The notes beneath the pieces were generated by a model that saw only the letters and a list, made by a program, of their open reading frames with translations, searched no databases and was not told where the DNA came from. From Bog-473 sp963804055 (GTDB lineage Bacteria; Actinomycetota; Acidimicrobiia; Acidimicrobiales; RAAP-2), in the NCBI GenBank assembly GCA_963804055.1, contig CAWDOU010000003.1, positions 395,287-459,286 of the forward strand: DNA of 64,000 nucleotides. The letters are read 5' to 3'. Made by a program: the position numbers and the translations under genes. Shown in pieces: positions 8,499 through 17,197 of the stretch (position 1 is its first letter; each line of letters starts with the position of its first letter).

Positions 8499-9829
8499 GA
8501 TGACCTCCTTCGGACCGTCCCACTGACGCGGCGCAGGACGGGGAGCGGTTCGGCGATCTCGTGGGGCGGCGGCTCATGGGCGGCGGCCGGCGACGGCATG
8601 GGCATCGGCTCGGACATCGGTGCGGGCTCGGGTCGCGCCGGCTCCTCCCGCCGACCACGATCGGCACGGAAGCACAGCGCCAGCATGAACGGGAGCCAGA
8701 GCCAGCGGTCGACGATCTCGGGTGACTGGAACGAGAAGAACAGGACCGTCACACAGCCCGCCAGCACCGTGTCGCGCAGGGCGCGGTCCCCTCCCCTGCC
8801 CTGTCGCAGCCGGCCCTTCAGGAGGCGGTTGAGCGACGACCCCATCATCAGGGCGCCGGCCGCCACCATGAAGATGCCGCCCGCGAACCAGTAGAGGATG
8901 ACGATGTTGTGCGCCGGGTAGTACACGCCGACGTCGGCGTCGTAGTAGACCGCGATCGTCGTCTGATCGAGCCCGTGCCCGATGATCGGGCTCTGGACGA
9001 TCCCGCTCCAGGAGTGCTCGAGCGTCGCCACCCGCGGGTTGACCGTGTTGTACCCGGTGTTCTGTCCCGTCGTCTGCTCAATGCGGGCGATGGGGTTGAG
9101 GTCGAAATGGCTGCCGCTCGACTGCACCGAGATGGCGATGATGTAGACCACGGCCAGCGCCGCCACCACGCTGATGACGGTGCGCAACCGGAAGCCGCGC
9201 GTGATGAAGAGCACGAAGCAGCCCACCAGCGTGCTGGTCATGCCCGAGACGCTGGCGCTGAAGATCAGGGCGCCGGCGAGGACGGCGATGCACACGCCGA
9301 CGTACCAGTACCGGCGCAGACCCACTTCGACGACGAGGCCGATGGCGAAGACCAGTCCCAGCGCGAAGGTCACGGCGGCGATGTTGGGTTGGTTGCTCAG
9401 GCCGACGGCCCGCGAGCCCTCCAGGCTCGCCTGGTGGCTGTAGCCCAGGACGTGGAACTCGGTCTGCAGGAACGCCACGAACGCCGAGGCGGTCGAGCCC
9501 AGGACGAAGGCGACCATGGCGGAGCGGATCCGTGCCGCGCTGTCGAGCAGCTGGCGCAGCATCCACTGCAGCACGAAGAACACGAAGATCGCGTTGACGA
9601 CGACCTGCAACGACGCCGTCTTCGAGACGGCCTGCGCCGACGCCACGACGCCGGCGAGGATCCAGACGAAGGACCCGAAGTACCAGGCGGGCGCCGGCGG
9701 CGCCTTGGCCGGCGGGCGCCGGCTCAGGATCAAGAAGCAGGCGGCGACCAGGAAGCACAGGTCGCTGAGGTCGAAGGAGTTGCCGACGCGGTAGTGGAGC
9801 AGGGGCAGGAGCACCAGCCCGGCGGCCAC
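8495..9829 (-). CDS. O-antigen polymerase/ligase-like membrane protein (Wzy/WaaL type)
   Basis: A 444-residue polytopic protein from GTG at 9829; an in-frame stop lies 13 codons further upstream, which limits the start. It has about 10-12 hydrophobic segments and one long periplasmic-type loop (residues about 240-310) that includes HSWSGIVQSPIIGHGLDQT, resembling the Wzy_C domain loop. The charged C-terminal tail is rich in Pro and Met. In Wzx/Wzy systems such proteins polymerise repeat units or ligate the finished chain. The order polymerase - methyltransferase with a 4-bp overlap points to co-expression. Polymerase versus ligase cannot be decided. Confidence 0.8.
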   Translation of the reverse strand: MAAGLVLLPLLHYRVGNSFDLSDLCFLVAACFLILSRRPPAKAPPAPAWYFGSFVWILAGVVASAQAVSKTASLQVVVNAIFVFFVLQWMLRQLLDSAARIRSAMVAFVLGSTASAFVAFLQTEFHVLGYSHQASLEGSRAVGLSNQPNIAAVTFALGLVFAIGLVVEVGLRRYWYVGVCIAVLAGALIFSASVSGMTSTLVGCFVLFITRGFRLRTVISVVAALAVVYIIAISVQSSGSHFDLNPIARIEQTTGQNTGYNTVNPRVATLEHSWSGIVQSPIIGHGLDQTTIAVYYDADVGVYYPAHNIVILYWFAGGIFMVAAGALMMGSSLNRLLKGRLRQGRGGDRALRDTVLAGCVTVLFFSFQSPEIVDRWLWLPFMLALCFRADRGRREEPARPEPAPMSEPMPMPSPAAAHEPPPHEIAEPLPVLRRVSGTVRRRSS

Positions 9830-9917
9830 GAAACGGCGCGCCCGCGACCACGAAGAGGTCTTCCTTCACCTTCGTCCCCACGCAACGGAAACTGCAGGCA
9901 CCGCCTTTGCCTACGGA

Positions 9918-9933
9918 TCATCCGATTGGATGA
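9918..9933. promoter_or_regulatory. Inverted repeat in the divergent polymerase/Wzz promoter region
   Basis: TCATCC-GATT-GGATGA is a perfect 6-bp inverted repeat. It lies near the middle of the 144-bp gap between the divergent starts at 9829 and 9974. Position suggests an operator shared by both directions, but no regulator gene is close by. Confidence 0.3.
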
Positions 9934-9973
9934 ACGGGAGCAAGAACAGGCGCTGCGCCACGTTCCGCACACG

Positions 9974-10834
9974 ATGAGCGATCCTCTCGAGGTTGAGCAA
10001 CCCGGGTTGCGCGAATACAGGAGCCCGGCCCCGCCGGGCACCGAACCGTCCGGGCTGCGTGAATATGCCCTGCTGCTGTGGCGCAAGAGGGTGACCGTCC
10101 TGGTGGTCGCCGCCATCTGCGTGGGGGCGACCCTGGCCTACTGCGTCCTGACCAAGCCCACCTACCAGGCGTCGGCCTCGGTGCTGCTGGAACCTCCGAT
10201 CTCGCAGACGCTGGTGGAGGCCAACTCCCCCGCCGCCATTGCGCCGATCCCCGACGTGCCCGACGGGATCGAGGTCATTGAGAGCGCTTCGGTGGCCCAG
10301 CTCGTGGCCAAGACGCTGCCGGGCGCCCCCGCCGTGACGGCCACCCAGGTCGGCACGACCGACGTGGTCCAGGTCTCGGTCCGCTCCAAGGACCCCCAGG
10401 CGGCCGCGGCCGCCGCCAACGCCTACGCCCACGCCTACATCAGCTTCGAGCAGAAGCAGACGGCCGACACCTTCACCTCGGCGCAGTCCCAGGTGCAGAA
10501 CAAGATCGACACGCTCCAGCTCGCCATCGCCGACCTCAACTCCCAGATCCGGAGTGCGCCGGCGACGACCAACGTCACCCCCGACGAGACGCAGCTCGGG
10601 GACCTGCAGGGCCAGCTGGCGACCCTGCAGAACCAGTTGCAGAACTACCAGTTCTACGCATCGCAGGGCGTGACGACCGAGGCGGGCCAGGTCATCTCGA
10701 CGGCGACGGCACCCAGCAAGCCGGTCTCGCCCAAGACCGTCGAGTGGACGGTGCTGGCCCTGATCTTCGGCCTCGTCCTCGGCGTCGGCGTGGCCCTGCT
10801 GGTCAACGCCCTGGCGCCGCCCCGGAGGGCCTGA
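9974..10834 (+). CDS. Wzz-like polysaccharide chain-length determinant
   Basis: 286 residues from ATG at 9974, chosen because the frame upstream is antisense to the polymerase gene. Topology is classical Wzz: a cytoplasmic N-terminus with a short duplicated phrase (GLREY twice), a first membrane helix at about residues 43-63, an extracytoplasmic helical region with a coiled-coil stretch (QNKIDTLQLAIADLNSQI), a Pro-containing segment (PSKPVSPK) and a second helix near the end. There is no fused tyrosine-kinase domain. It should regulate chain length of the polymer made by the neighbouring genes. Confidence 0.82.
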   Translation: MSDPLEVEQPGLREYRSPAPPGTEPSGLREYALLLWRKRVTVLVVAAICVGATLAYCVLTKPTYQASASVLLEPPISQTLVEANSPAAIAPIPDVPDGIEVIESASVAQLVAKTLPGAPAVTATQVGTTDVVQVSVRSKDPQAAAAAANAYAHAYISFEQKQTADTFTSAQSQVQNKIDTLQLAIADLNSQIRSAPATTNVTPDETQLGDLQGQLATLQNQLQNYQFYASQGVTTEAGQVISTATAPSKPVSPKTVEWTVLALIFGLVLGVGVALLVNALAPPRRA

Positions 10835-10889
10835 CCGCAGGTACGGCGACTCTCGGCCGTTTCCCACCCAGACGATGGAGGTCGGGGGG

Positions 10890-13031
10890 ATGTCCAGTTA
10901 CCGCAGTCGGATCGCCCGCTGGAAGGGCACGGTGCCCTGGCGCCTGGTGATGGGCGCCTGCGCGCTCGTCATCACGCTCTCGACGTTCGCCGTGGCACCG
11001 TTCATACCCGGCGGAAGCGGCCCGGCCCCCGTGGCGAAGCCGGCGCAGCGTCTCGGGGCGAGCACGGCCGCGGCGGACACAACGGCGAGGGCCGCCAACG
11101 CCACCTGGTCGCCCCAGCCGGCGACGTACGGCACGGGGTCGCTGCTGAACATGCCCGTCACCATGTCGGACGGCACCGTGTTGCGGGCCGACGTGTACTT
11201 CCCCACCACGGCCGGCACGACCACGGCGGCCGGCGGGCTGTTCCCGGTGCTGCTGCAGCAGACGCCGTACGGCAAGGCGTTCATCGTCGACGCCTCGGCC
11301 ATCGCGAACACGAACGTCGAGTACCTCGTCGACCGCGGGTACATCGTGGTCATCGCCGACGTGCGCGGCACGGGTGACTCGGGCGGCACGTTCGACCTGT
11401 TCGATCCCGTGCAGTCGACCGACGGCGCCACGCTGGCACGCTGGGCGGCGAAGCTGCCGATGTCCAACGGCGAGGTCGGGCTCTTCGGCGAGTCCTACAT
11501 GGGGATCAACCAGTTCCAGACCGTCGAGGCGGCGGGGAGCGGCTCGCCGATCAAGGCGATGTTCCCGATCATCTCGGGGAACGACCTCTTCTCGGACACC
11601 GTCACGCAGGGCGGCATCCCCGACACCGAGTTCGCCGCCACCTACGTCGCGCTGCTCTCCGGGCTGAACCTCTCCAACCCCGCACTGGAACCGTTGATCG
11701 AGGCGGCCGAGAGCGGCAACTCCTCCGCCCTGGCCGCCGGGCTCGCCGACCTGGCGCCGACCGAGGCCTCGCACAGCCAGGTCCTCGTGTCCTTCCTCAA
11801 GCTCGTCCTCGACGTCGAGACCGGCCAGGGCGACGACGCGTTCGACCAGAGCTACTGGGCGGCCCGCAGCCCGGCGCAGGACCTCTCCGCCGTCGTGAAG
11901 GACCGGATCCCCGCGTTCTTGGTGGGCGGGTGGAACGACCTCTTCGAACAGGGCGAGCCCCTCAACTACGTCGGCCTGCAGAACCTGGCCGACGGCCGCT
12001 CGCAGTACGCCGCCATGACACCCGGGCAGGCGGTGACGCCGCGCTACCAGCTGCTGATGGGGCCCTGGCAGCACGTGACGACGGGGACGGGCGTGAACAT
12101 CTCGGCGCTGGAGCTCGAGTGGTTCGACACCTGGCTGCTCGGCGAGCACACACCGCTGGCCACGACGACCACGCCGCTGCACCTGGACATCCAGAACTCG
12201 GGCGGGTCGTGGGTGGACGCGGCGCAGTGGCCGCTGCCGGCCGCCACGCCGACCTCCTACTACTTCGCGGCGGGGCGGAGCGGGAGCGACGCGCTCTCGC
12301 AGAACGACGGCGACCTGCTGCCGCAGGCGCCCACCGCGGTGTCGGGCTCCGACACGGTGGCCTGGACGGGGACGACGAGCCCGTGCGACGTCCAGACGGA
12401 CCAATGGGGCGCCGGGGCCTTGGCGCTCGGATTCCAGTCACTGGACACGAACGACCCCTGCGACCTCAACGACGTCACCCTCGGGACGGGGCCCGGGGCG
12501 CTGACCTACACCACGGCCCCCGTCGACTCGCCCGTCGTGGTGGCGGGGCCGATCGACGCCACCGTGTACACGACCTCCACCGGGACCGACACCGAACTGG
12601 CGGCGACGGTCGAGGCGGTCTCCCCCTCGGGCGACAGCGTGCCGTTGTCATCGGGCGCGCTCGACGGCGACGACCGGGCGGTCGACCAGGGCCGCAGCTG
12701 GACGACGGCGAGTGGCCAGATGCTGCTGCCCGTGCACCCGCTCACGCAGGCGTCCGGGCAGCCGATCGTCCCCGGCCAGGTCACGCGCCAGGACATCACG
12801 ATCTTCCCGACCATGGCCGAGCTGCCCGCCGGGTGGCGGCTCCGTGTGACCATCACGACGGGCGACACACCGCACCTGTTCCCCACCGTGGCCCAGATGC
12901 CGCACCTGATCGGCGGCATCTACCAGGTGCAACGCAACACGGGCGCGGCGTCGTCCCTCACCGTGCCGATGGCTCCCGCGACGGCCTTCTCCGTGCCCTG
13001 CGGGAGCATCTGCTCCGCCGCCGGCCCCTGA
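10890..13031 (+). CDS. CocE/NonD-family (S15 type) secreted hydrolase
   Basis: 713 residues. ATG 10890 is preferred over 10875 because GGAG lies 9 bases before it. A signal or anchor helix is at about residues 17-40. The alpha/beta hydrolase core shows GESYMG (nucleophile Ser about 201), GGWND (Asp about 348) and GPWQH (His about 392), followed by a beta-rich PepX_C-like domain. Family members are X-prolyl dipeptidyl peptidases, glutaryl acylases or cocaine-esterase-like enzymes. It follows the Wzz-like gene by 55 bp, so it may act outside the membrane on the polysaccharide or on peptides; the substrate is not known. Confidence 0.88.
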   Translation: MSSYRSRIARWKGTVPWRLVMGACALVITLSTFAVAPFIPGGSGPAPVAKPAQRLGASTAAADTTARAANATWSPQPATYGTGSLLNMPVTMSDGTVLRADVYFPTTAGTTTAAGGLFPVLLQQTPYGKAFIVDASAIANTNVEYLVDRGYIVVIADVRGTGDSGGTFDLFDPVQSTDGATLARWAAKLPMSNGEVGLFGESYMGINQFQTVEAAGSGSPIKAMFPIISGNDLFSDTVTQGGIPDTEFAATYVALLSGLNLSNPALEPLIEAAESGNSSALAAGLADLAPTEASHSQVLVSFLKLVLDVETGQGDDAFDQSYWAARSPAQDLSAVVKDRIPAFLVGGWNDLFEQGEPLNYVGLQNLADGRSQYAAMTPGQAVTPRYQLLMGPWQHVTTGTGVNISALELEWFDTWLLGEHTPLATTTTPLHLDIQNSGGSWVDAAQWPLPAATPTSYYFAAGRSGSDALSQNDGDLLPQAPTAVSGSDTVAWTGTTSPCDVQTDQWGAGALALGFQSLDTNDPCDLNDVTLGTGPGALTYTTAPVDSPVVVAGPIDATVYTTSTGTDTELAATVEAVSPSGDSVPLSSGALDGDDRAVDQGRSWTTASGQMLLPVHPLTQASGQPIVPGQVTRQDITIFPTMAELPAGWRLRVTITTGDTPHLFPTVAQMPHLIGGIYQVQRNTGAASSLTVPMAPATAFSVPCGSICSAAGP

Positions 13032-13055
13032 TCGGCCTCCCCGTACGATGGGCGG

Positions 13056-14393
13056 GTGCCGCCCTCGCCCGACGACCGCCTCGAAGACGGCGTCATCTCC
13101 CTCGAGGAGATCGAGGACGCGGTCGTCGACGGCGATGCGGTCGTCCCGGCCCGCAGCGGCACGGCCCGGGCGGCCCTGTCGCACCGCACCTTCCGCATCG
13201 TCTTCCTGGGCGCCTTCGCCTCGAACATCGGCACCTGGATGCAGAACGTCGTCCTGGGCGCCTACGCCTACGACCTCACGCACTCGGCGACGTTCGTGGG
13301 CGTCATCATCTTCGCCCAGCTGGGACCGACCCTGGTCCTGCCCATGGTGGGCGGCCTCCTGGCCGACAAGATCGACCGCAAGCGCTTCCTGATCATCTTG
13401 TCGGTGGAGCAGCTGGTCTTCTCCCTGGGCGTGGCGGCGGTCGCCGCCTCCCCGCACCCCTCACACGTCCTGCTCGTGATCATGGTGCTCGGCGTGGGCG
13501 CGGGCAGCGCCATGTTCGGGCCGGCGTACTCGGCCGTGCTGCCGGGGTTGGTGGGCAAGCAGGACCTCCCGGGCGCGATCTCGCTGAACTCGGCCCAGAT
13601 GAACGCCTCCCGGGTCATCGGGCCGGTCATCGGCGGGCTCCTCTACTCCCTGGTCGGACCCGCATGGCTCTTCGTCGGCAACGCCGCCACCTACCTCTTC
13701 GTGATCGCGGCGTTGCTGCTCGTCACGCTCCCCTCCGTGCTGCAGGCGCCGACCGGGGCCAGCCGGTGGCGCCAGCTGACCGCCGGCATCACGGTGGCGC
13801 GGCACGACCGGGTGGTGGGCCGCTGCCTGGTCACCGTGTTCGTCTTCTCGCTGCTGGCGCTGGCTTTCATCGGGCAGATGCCGGTCGTGGCCGCCCACAA
13901 CCTGGGCATCAACCTGTCCAAGTCGGCCGACTACGGGATCCTGTACGCCTCGTTCGGCACCGGGGCGCTGCTCGGCGCCATCTCCATCGGGACCGTCTTC
14001 GCCCGGACCTCCAAGCCGCTGCTCGTGCGCGTCTGCCTGGTGGGCTACTCGCTCTCGCTGTGCCTGTTCGCGCTCCAGCGCAGCCCGGTGCCGGCCGACG
14101 TGGCCGTGGCGATCACGGGCGCCTTCTACTTCGCCTTCATTACCGCGCTGAACACGACGCTGCAGGCCCGCGTCCACGAGAACGTGCGGGGCCGGGTCAT
14201 GGCGTTGTGGATGATGGGCTTCGGCGGGACGGTGGGTGTCGGCAACCTGCTCATCGGGCCGGTGGTGGAGGCCGTGGGCATCACCAACGTCCTGCTGTTC
14301 GGCGCCGTCGTGGCGTTGGGCCTGGCCTGGTACGCCGACGTGCGCCCGCCCCCCGAGGTTCAGCTGGCGCTGGGGGCCGAGCTGGCCCAGTAG
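13056..14393 (+). CDS. MFS transporter (EntS/MFS_3-like exporter)
   Basis: 445 residues from GTG at 13056, with about 12 membrane segments after an acidic N-terminal 40 residues. The loop GGLLADKIDRKR after helix 2 is the MFS signature, and SLNSAQMNASRVIGPVIGG is typical of the EntS/MFS_3 exporter group. It begins 24 bp after the secreted hydrolase gene in the same direction, and its 3' end overlaps the convergent acyl-CoA synthetase by 34 bp. The transported compound is unknown. Confidence 0.85.
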   Translation: MPPSPDDRLEDGVISLEEIEDAVVDGDAVVPARSGTARAALSHRTFRIVFLGAFASNIGTWMQNVVLGAYAYDLTHSATFVGVIIFAQLGPTLVLPMVGGLLADKIDRKRFLIILSVEQLVFSLGVAAVAASPHPSHVLLVIMVLGVGAGSAMFGPAYSAVLPGLVGKQDLPGAISLNSAQMNASRVIGPVIGGLLYSLVGPAWLFVGNAATYLFVIAALLLVTLPSVLQAPTGASRWRQLTAGITVARHDRVVGRCLVTVFVFSLLALAFIGQMPVVAAHNLGINLSKSADYGILYASFGTGALLGAISIGTVFARTSKPLLVRVCLVGYSLSLCLFALQRSPVPADVAVAITGAFYFAFITALNTTLQARVHENVRGRVMALWMMGFGGTVGVGNLLIGPVVEAVGITNVLLFGAVVALGLAWYADVRPPPEVQLALGAELAQ

Positions 14394-15940
14394 GCCTCGC
14401 GCAGGGCCTTCTTGTAGAGCTTCCCGTTCTCCCCCCGGGGCAACAGGTCGGTGAAGTCGACGGTGCGCGGGCACTTGTAGTGCGAGAGGTTGTCCCGGCA
14501 GAAGGCGATGATCTCTGCTTCGAGCTCGGGCCCGGGCACCACGCCGGGGGCGGGCTGGACGACCGCCTTGACCTCCTCCCCCATTTCCGGGTCGGGGACG
14601 CCGAACACCGCCACGTCGGCCACCGCCGGGTGCAGCACGAGGACGTCCTCGATCTCCTGCGGGTAGATGTTCACCCCGCCGGACACGATCATGAAGAGCT
14701 TGCGGTCGGTCAGGTACAGGTAGCCCTCGTGGTCGACGTGGCCGACGTCCCACAGCGTCGCCCATCCCTTGTCGTTGAAGGTCTGGCGGGTCTTCTCGGG
14801 GTCGTGGTTGTACTGGAAGGTGGCGACACCGGTGCGCCCGGCGAAGTACACCACGCCGTCGTCGCCGGTCGGGAGGTCCTCGCCGTCGTCGCCGCACACG
14901 TGCACCTCGCCCCAGATGGCCTTGCCCACCGAGCCCGGATGCGTCAAGGCCTCCGCGGCGGTGATCCACGTCATGCCCATGCCTTCGGTGCCCGAGTAGT
15001 ACTCGTGGATCACCGGCCCCCACCACTCGATCATGCGGCGCTTGACCTCGGGCGCGCAGGGCGCCGCAGCGTGCACGACGGAGCGCAGCGACGAGAGGTC
15101 GTACCCGTGACGGACCTCGTCGGACAGCTTGAGCATGCGTACGAACATCGTGGGGACGAACTGGGCGTGCGTGACCTTGTGGCGTTCAATGAGGGTCAGG
15201 CACTGCTCAGGGTCGAAGTGCTCCATCACGATGACCGTGCCGCCCATGCGCTGCGCCGTCATGGACCACACCAGGGGGGCGGAGTGGTACAGCGGTGCGG
15301 GGCTGAGGTACACGTCGCCGGGGCCGAAGCCCATGATCCCGCCGAGCATGCCGGACAACACGACGTCGGAGCCGAAGGGCAGGTTCGTGAGCGGCCGCCG
15401 GATGCCCTTGGGATGGCCGGTGGTGCCCGACGAGTACAGCATGGCCGAGCCTTCGACCTCGTCCGCGAGCGGTTCGGCGGGCCACGGCGCCACGAACTCG
15501 TCGTACGACGTGTGCGCGGGGGCGGGGGTGGCGCCGATCATGAGCCGCAGCGCCACGCCGGGGGTCCGTTCGACGAGCTCGGTGGCGAGGGGTGCCAGCG
15601 CGTCCGACGTGATCAACGTGCCGGCACCGCAGTCGACGACGATGTAGGCGGCCTCGTCAGCCGCCAGGTGCGTGTTGACCATGGTGTAGTAGAGGCCCGA
15701 ACGCTGGAGGGCGAACGCCACCTCGTGGGTCCGCGCGTCATTGGGGAGGAGGACCGCCACGTGGTCCCCGGGCCGCAGCCCGTGGGCGAACAGGGCCTGG
15801 GCCAACCGGCTCGAACGCTCCTCGAGCTGGGCGAACGTGACGATCTCGCCGGCGGCGGTGATCACGGCGGGCCGGTCGGGGTCGCTGGCGGCGTAGGTGG
15901 CGGGGCGAAAATGGGTCGGCGCGGTCTCGGCGGGGCTCAC
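14360..15940 (-). CDS. AMP-forming acyl-CoA synthetase
   Basis: 526 residues of the ANL superfamily. Motifs in order: MLYSSGTTGHPKGIRRP (P-loop, about residue 170), HEYYSGTEGMG (about 310), VYFAGRTGVATFQYN, DVGHVDHEGYLYLTDR (hinge Asp) and LPRGENGKLYKKALRE with the catalytic C-terminal Lys. It resembles FadD-type ligases that activate fatty or aromatic acids as CoA esters. It is transcribed away from the glycosyltransferase at 16010 with a 69-bp gap between starts. The acid used is unknown, and a link to the polysaccharide pathway is not shown. Confidence 0.9.
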   Translation of the reverse strand: MSPAETAPTHFRPATYAASDPDRPAVITAAGEIVTFAQLEERSSRLAQALFAHGLRPGDHVAVLLPNDARTHEVAFALQRSGLYYTMVNTHLAADEAAYIVVDCGAGTLITSDALAPLATELVERTPGVALRLMIGATPAPAHTSYDEFVAPWPAEPLADEVEGSAMLYSSGTTGHPKGIRRPLTNLPFGSDVVLSGMLGGIMGFGPGDVYLSPAPLYHSAPLVWSMTAQRMGGTVIVMEHFDPEQCLTLIERHKVTHAQFVPTMFVRMLKLSDEVRHGYDLSSLRSVVHAAAPCAPEVKRRMIEWWGPVIHEYYSGTEGMGMTWITAAEALTHPGSVGKAIWGEVHVCGDDGEDLPTGDDGVVYFAGRTGVATFQYNHDPEKTRQTFNDKGWATLWDVGHVDHEGYLYLTDRKLFMIVSGGVNIYPQEIEDVLVLHPAVADVAVFGVPDPEMGEEVKAVVQPAPGVVPGPELEAEIIAFCRDNLSHYKCPRTVDFTDLLPRGENGKLYKKALREAYWASSAPSAS

Positions 15941-16009
15941 CGCCCTCTTCTAGCCCAATCGGGCCGTAGGACCAGGCCTCCTCCCGGCGTTGTCAAGGTA
16001 CGGCCCGTC

Positions 16010-17197
16010 ATGACGCGTACCTACTGCACCATTCTCTCGACGAACTACCTGCCCAAGGCCCTGGCCTTGGCCGAAAGCCTGCGCCGCCACGAGGACGGGG
16101 CGATCCTGCGGATCCTGTTCATCGACGTGGCGGAGGACGAGGGCCTGCCCTCGCCCGGCGGCGTCGAGTGCCTGAGCACGGCCTCGCTCGGCCTCTCACG
16201 GCGCCGCGTCTGGGAGCTGGCCATGTCCTACGACCTGGTCGAGTTCGCCACCGCCGTGAAGCCCCTCCTGCTCCAGAGGCTCCTCGACGACGCCGAGCAG
16301 GCGGTGTACCTCGACCCCGACACCTATCTCACCGCGCCGATGGTGGAGCTGCCGGGCGCGCTGGAGGCGTCGGCGCAGGGGATCCTCCTCACCCCGCACT
16401 TCCTCGGGCCGCCGCCTGTGGGCGCGGACCATTCCGACGGCCACCTGCTCCTCGTCGGGGTCAACAACCTGGGCTTCTGCGCCGTCGACCGGCGGTCGCG
16501 GCCTGCACTCGAATGGTGGTGGTCCCACCTCAGCACGGAGTGCCTCTACGACCCGCTGGCCGGGCTGTTCGTCGACCAGAAGTGGATGGACATCGGGAGC
16601 TCGCACTTCCAGGCGGCCAGCTTCCGTCACGCGGGCTACAACGTCAGCGTCGCCAACGTGTGGGAACGCCCGCTGGAGCTCGACGGGGACGGGTACCGCA
16701 TCGCCTCCACGGGCGAGCAGCTGCGACTCTTCCACTTCCATGCGTTCGATTCGAGCGCGCCGGAGAAGCTGTCGCTGCGGGCAACCGACTCCTACGCGCA
16801 TCTCGTCGAGGACGACAGCGTCCTGTTGCAGCTCTGCAAGGAGTACGCGGCGGTGTTGTCGTCCTACGAGGACGGCCTGCCGCCCGCTCCTCCGTACCCC
16901 TATGCCCACGACAGCCGGGGCAGGGCGATCTCACGCCAATTGCGCCGCGCCTACGGGCGCGACCGCCAACACAGCGCCGTGCCCCTGCCCACGCCCTTCG
17001 AGGCGTCCGAGGCCGCGGCCTACGACCGCTGGCGCCGTTCGGCCTGGCGCAGCATGGGCCGTGGGCTCCTGCAGGAGGGCGCCAAGTGCGTGCGCATCGT
17101 GCTGCCCGAGGAGTACGAACGGGTGAAGAAGCACTTTCCGCGGCTCGCCGGCAGGCTGAACGACCGCTTCGCCGGCGGGGACGGCAGCTGGGGCTGA
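16010..17197 (+). CDS. Putative nucleotide-sugar glycosyltransferase (GT-A fold, DxD)
   Basis: 395 residues from ATG at 16010, chosen because the long open frame before it is antisense to other genes. The start YCTILSTNYLPKALALAESL is like the first Rossmann-type strand and helix of GT-A enzymes. AVYLDPDTYL at about residue 98-107 carries the DxD metal/nucleotide-sugar motif, and FVDQKWMD with FHFHAFD lies in the second half. The pattern is like GT8-type or uncharacterised polysaccharide transferases. It ends one base before the stop of the convergent GT4 gene. Confidence 0.75.
   Translation: MTRTYCTILSTNYLPKALALAESLRRHEDGAILRILFIDVAEDEGLPSPGGVECLSTASLGLSRRRVWELAMSYDLVEFATAVKPLLLQRLLDDAEQAVYLDPDTYLTAPMVELPGALEASAQGILLTPHFLGPPPVGADHSDGHLLLVGVNNLGFCAVDRRSRPALEWWWSHLSTECLYDPLAGLFVDQKWMDIGSSHFQAASFRHAGYNVSVANVWERPLELDGDGYRIASTGEQLRLFHFHAFDSSAPEKLSLRATDSYAHLVEDDSVLLQLCKEYAAVLSSYEDGLPPAPPYPYAHDSRGRAISRQLRRAYGRDRQHSAVPLPTPFEASEAAAYDRWRRSAWRSMGRGLLQEGAKCVRIVLPEEYERVKKHFPRLAGRLNDRFAGGDGSWG

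Noticed and set aside
14360..15940. Acyl-CoA synthetase as part of the ACP cluster at 20.5 kb
   Set aside because: It is 4.6 kb away, in the opposite direction and separated by glycan genes; the cluster has its own ligase.
11930..16009. Very long rightward open frame continuous with the glycosyltransferase at 16010
   Set aside because: It runs out of frame or antisense to the hydrolase, MFS and acyl-CoA synthetase genes, which have clear family motifs. Its translation is Arg/Ala/Gly/Pro-rich without domains, as expected for high-G/C shadow frames.
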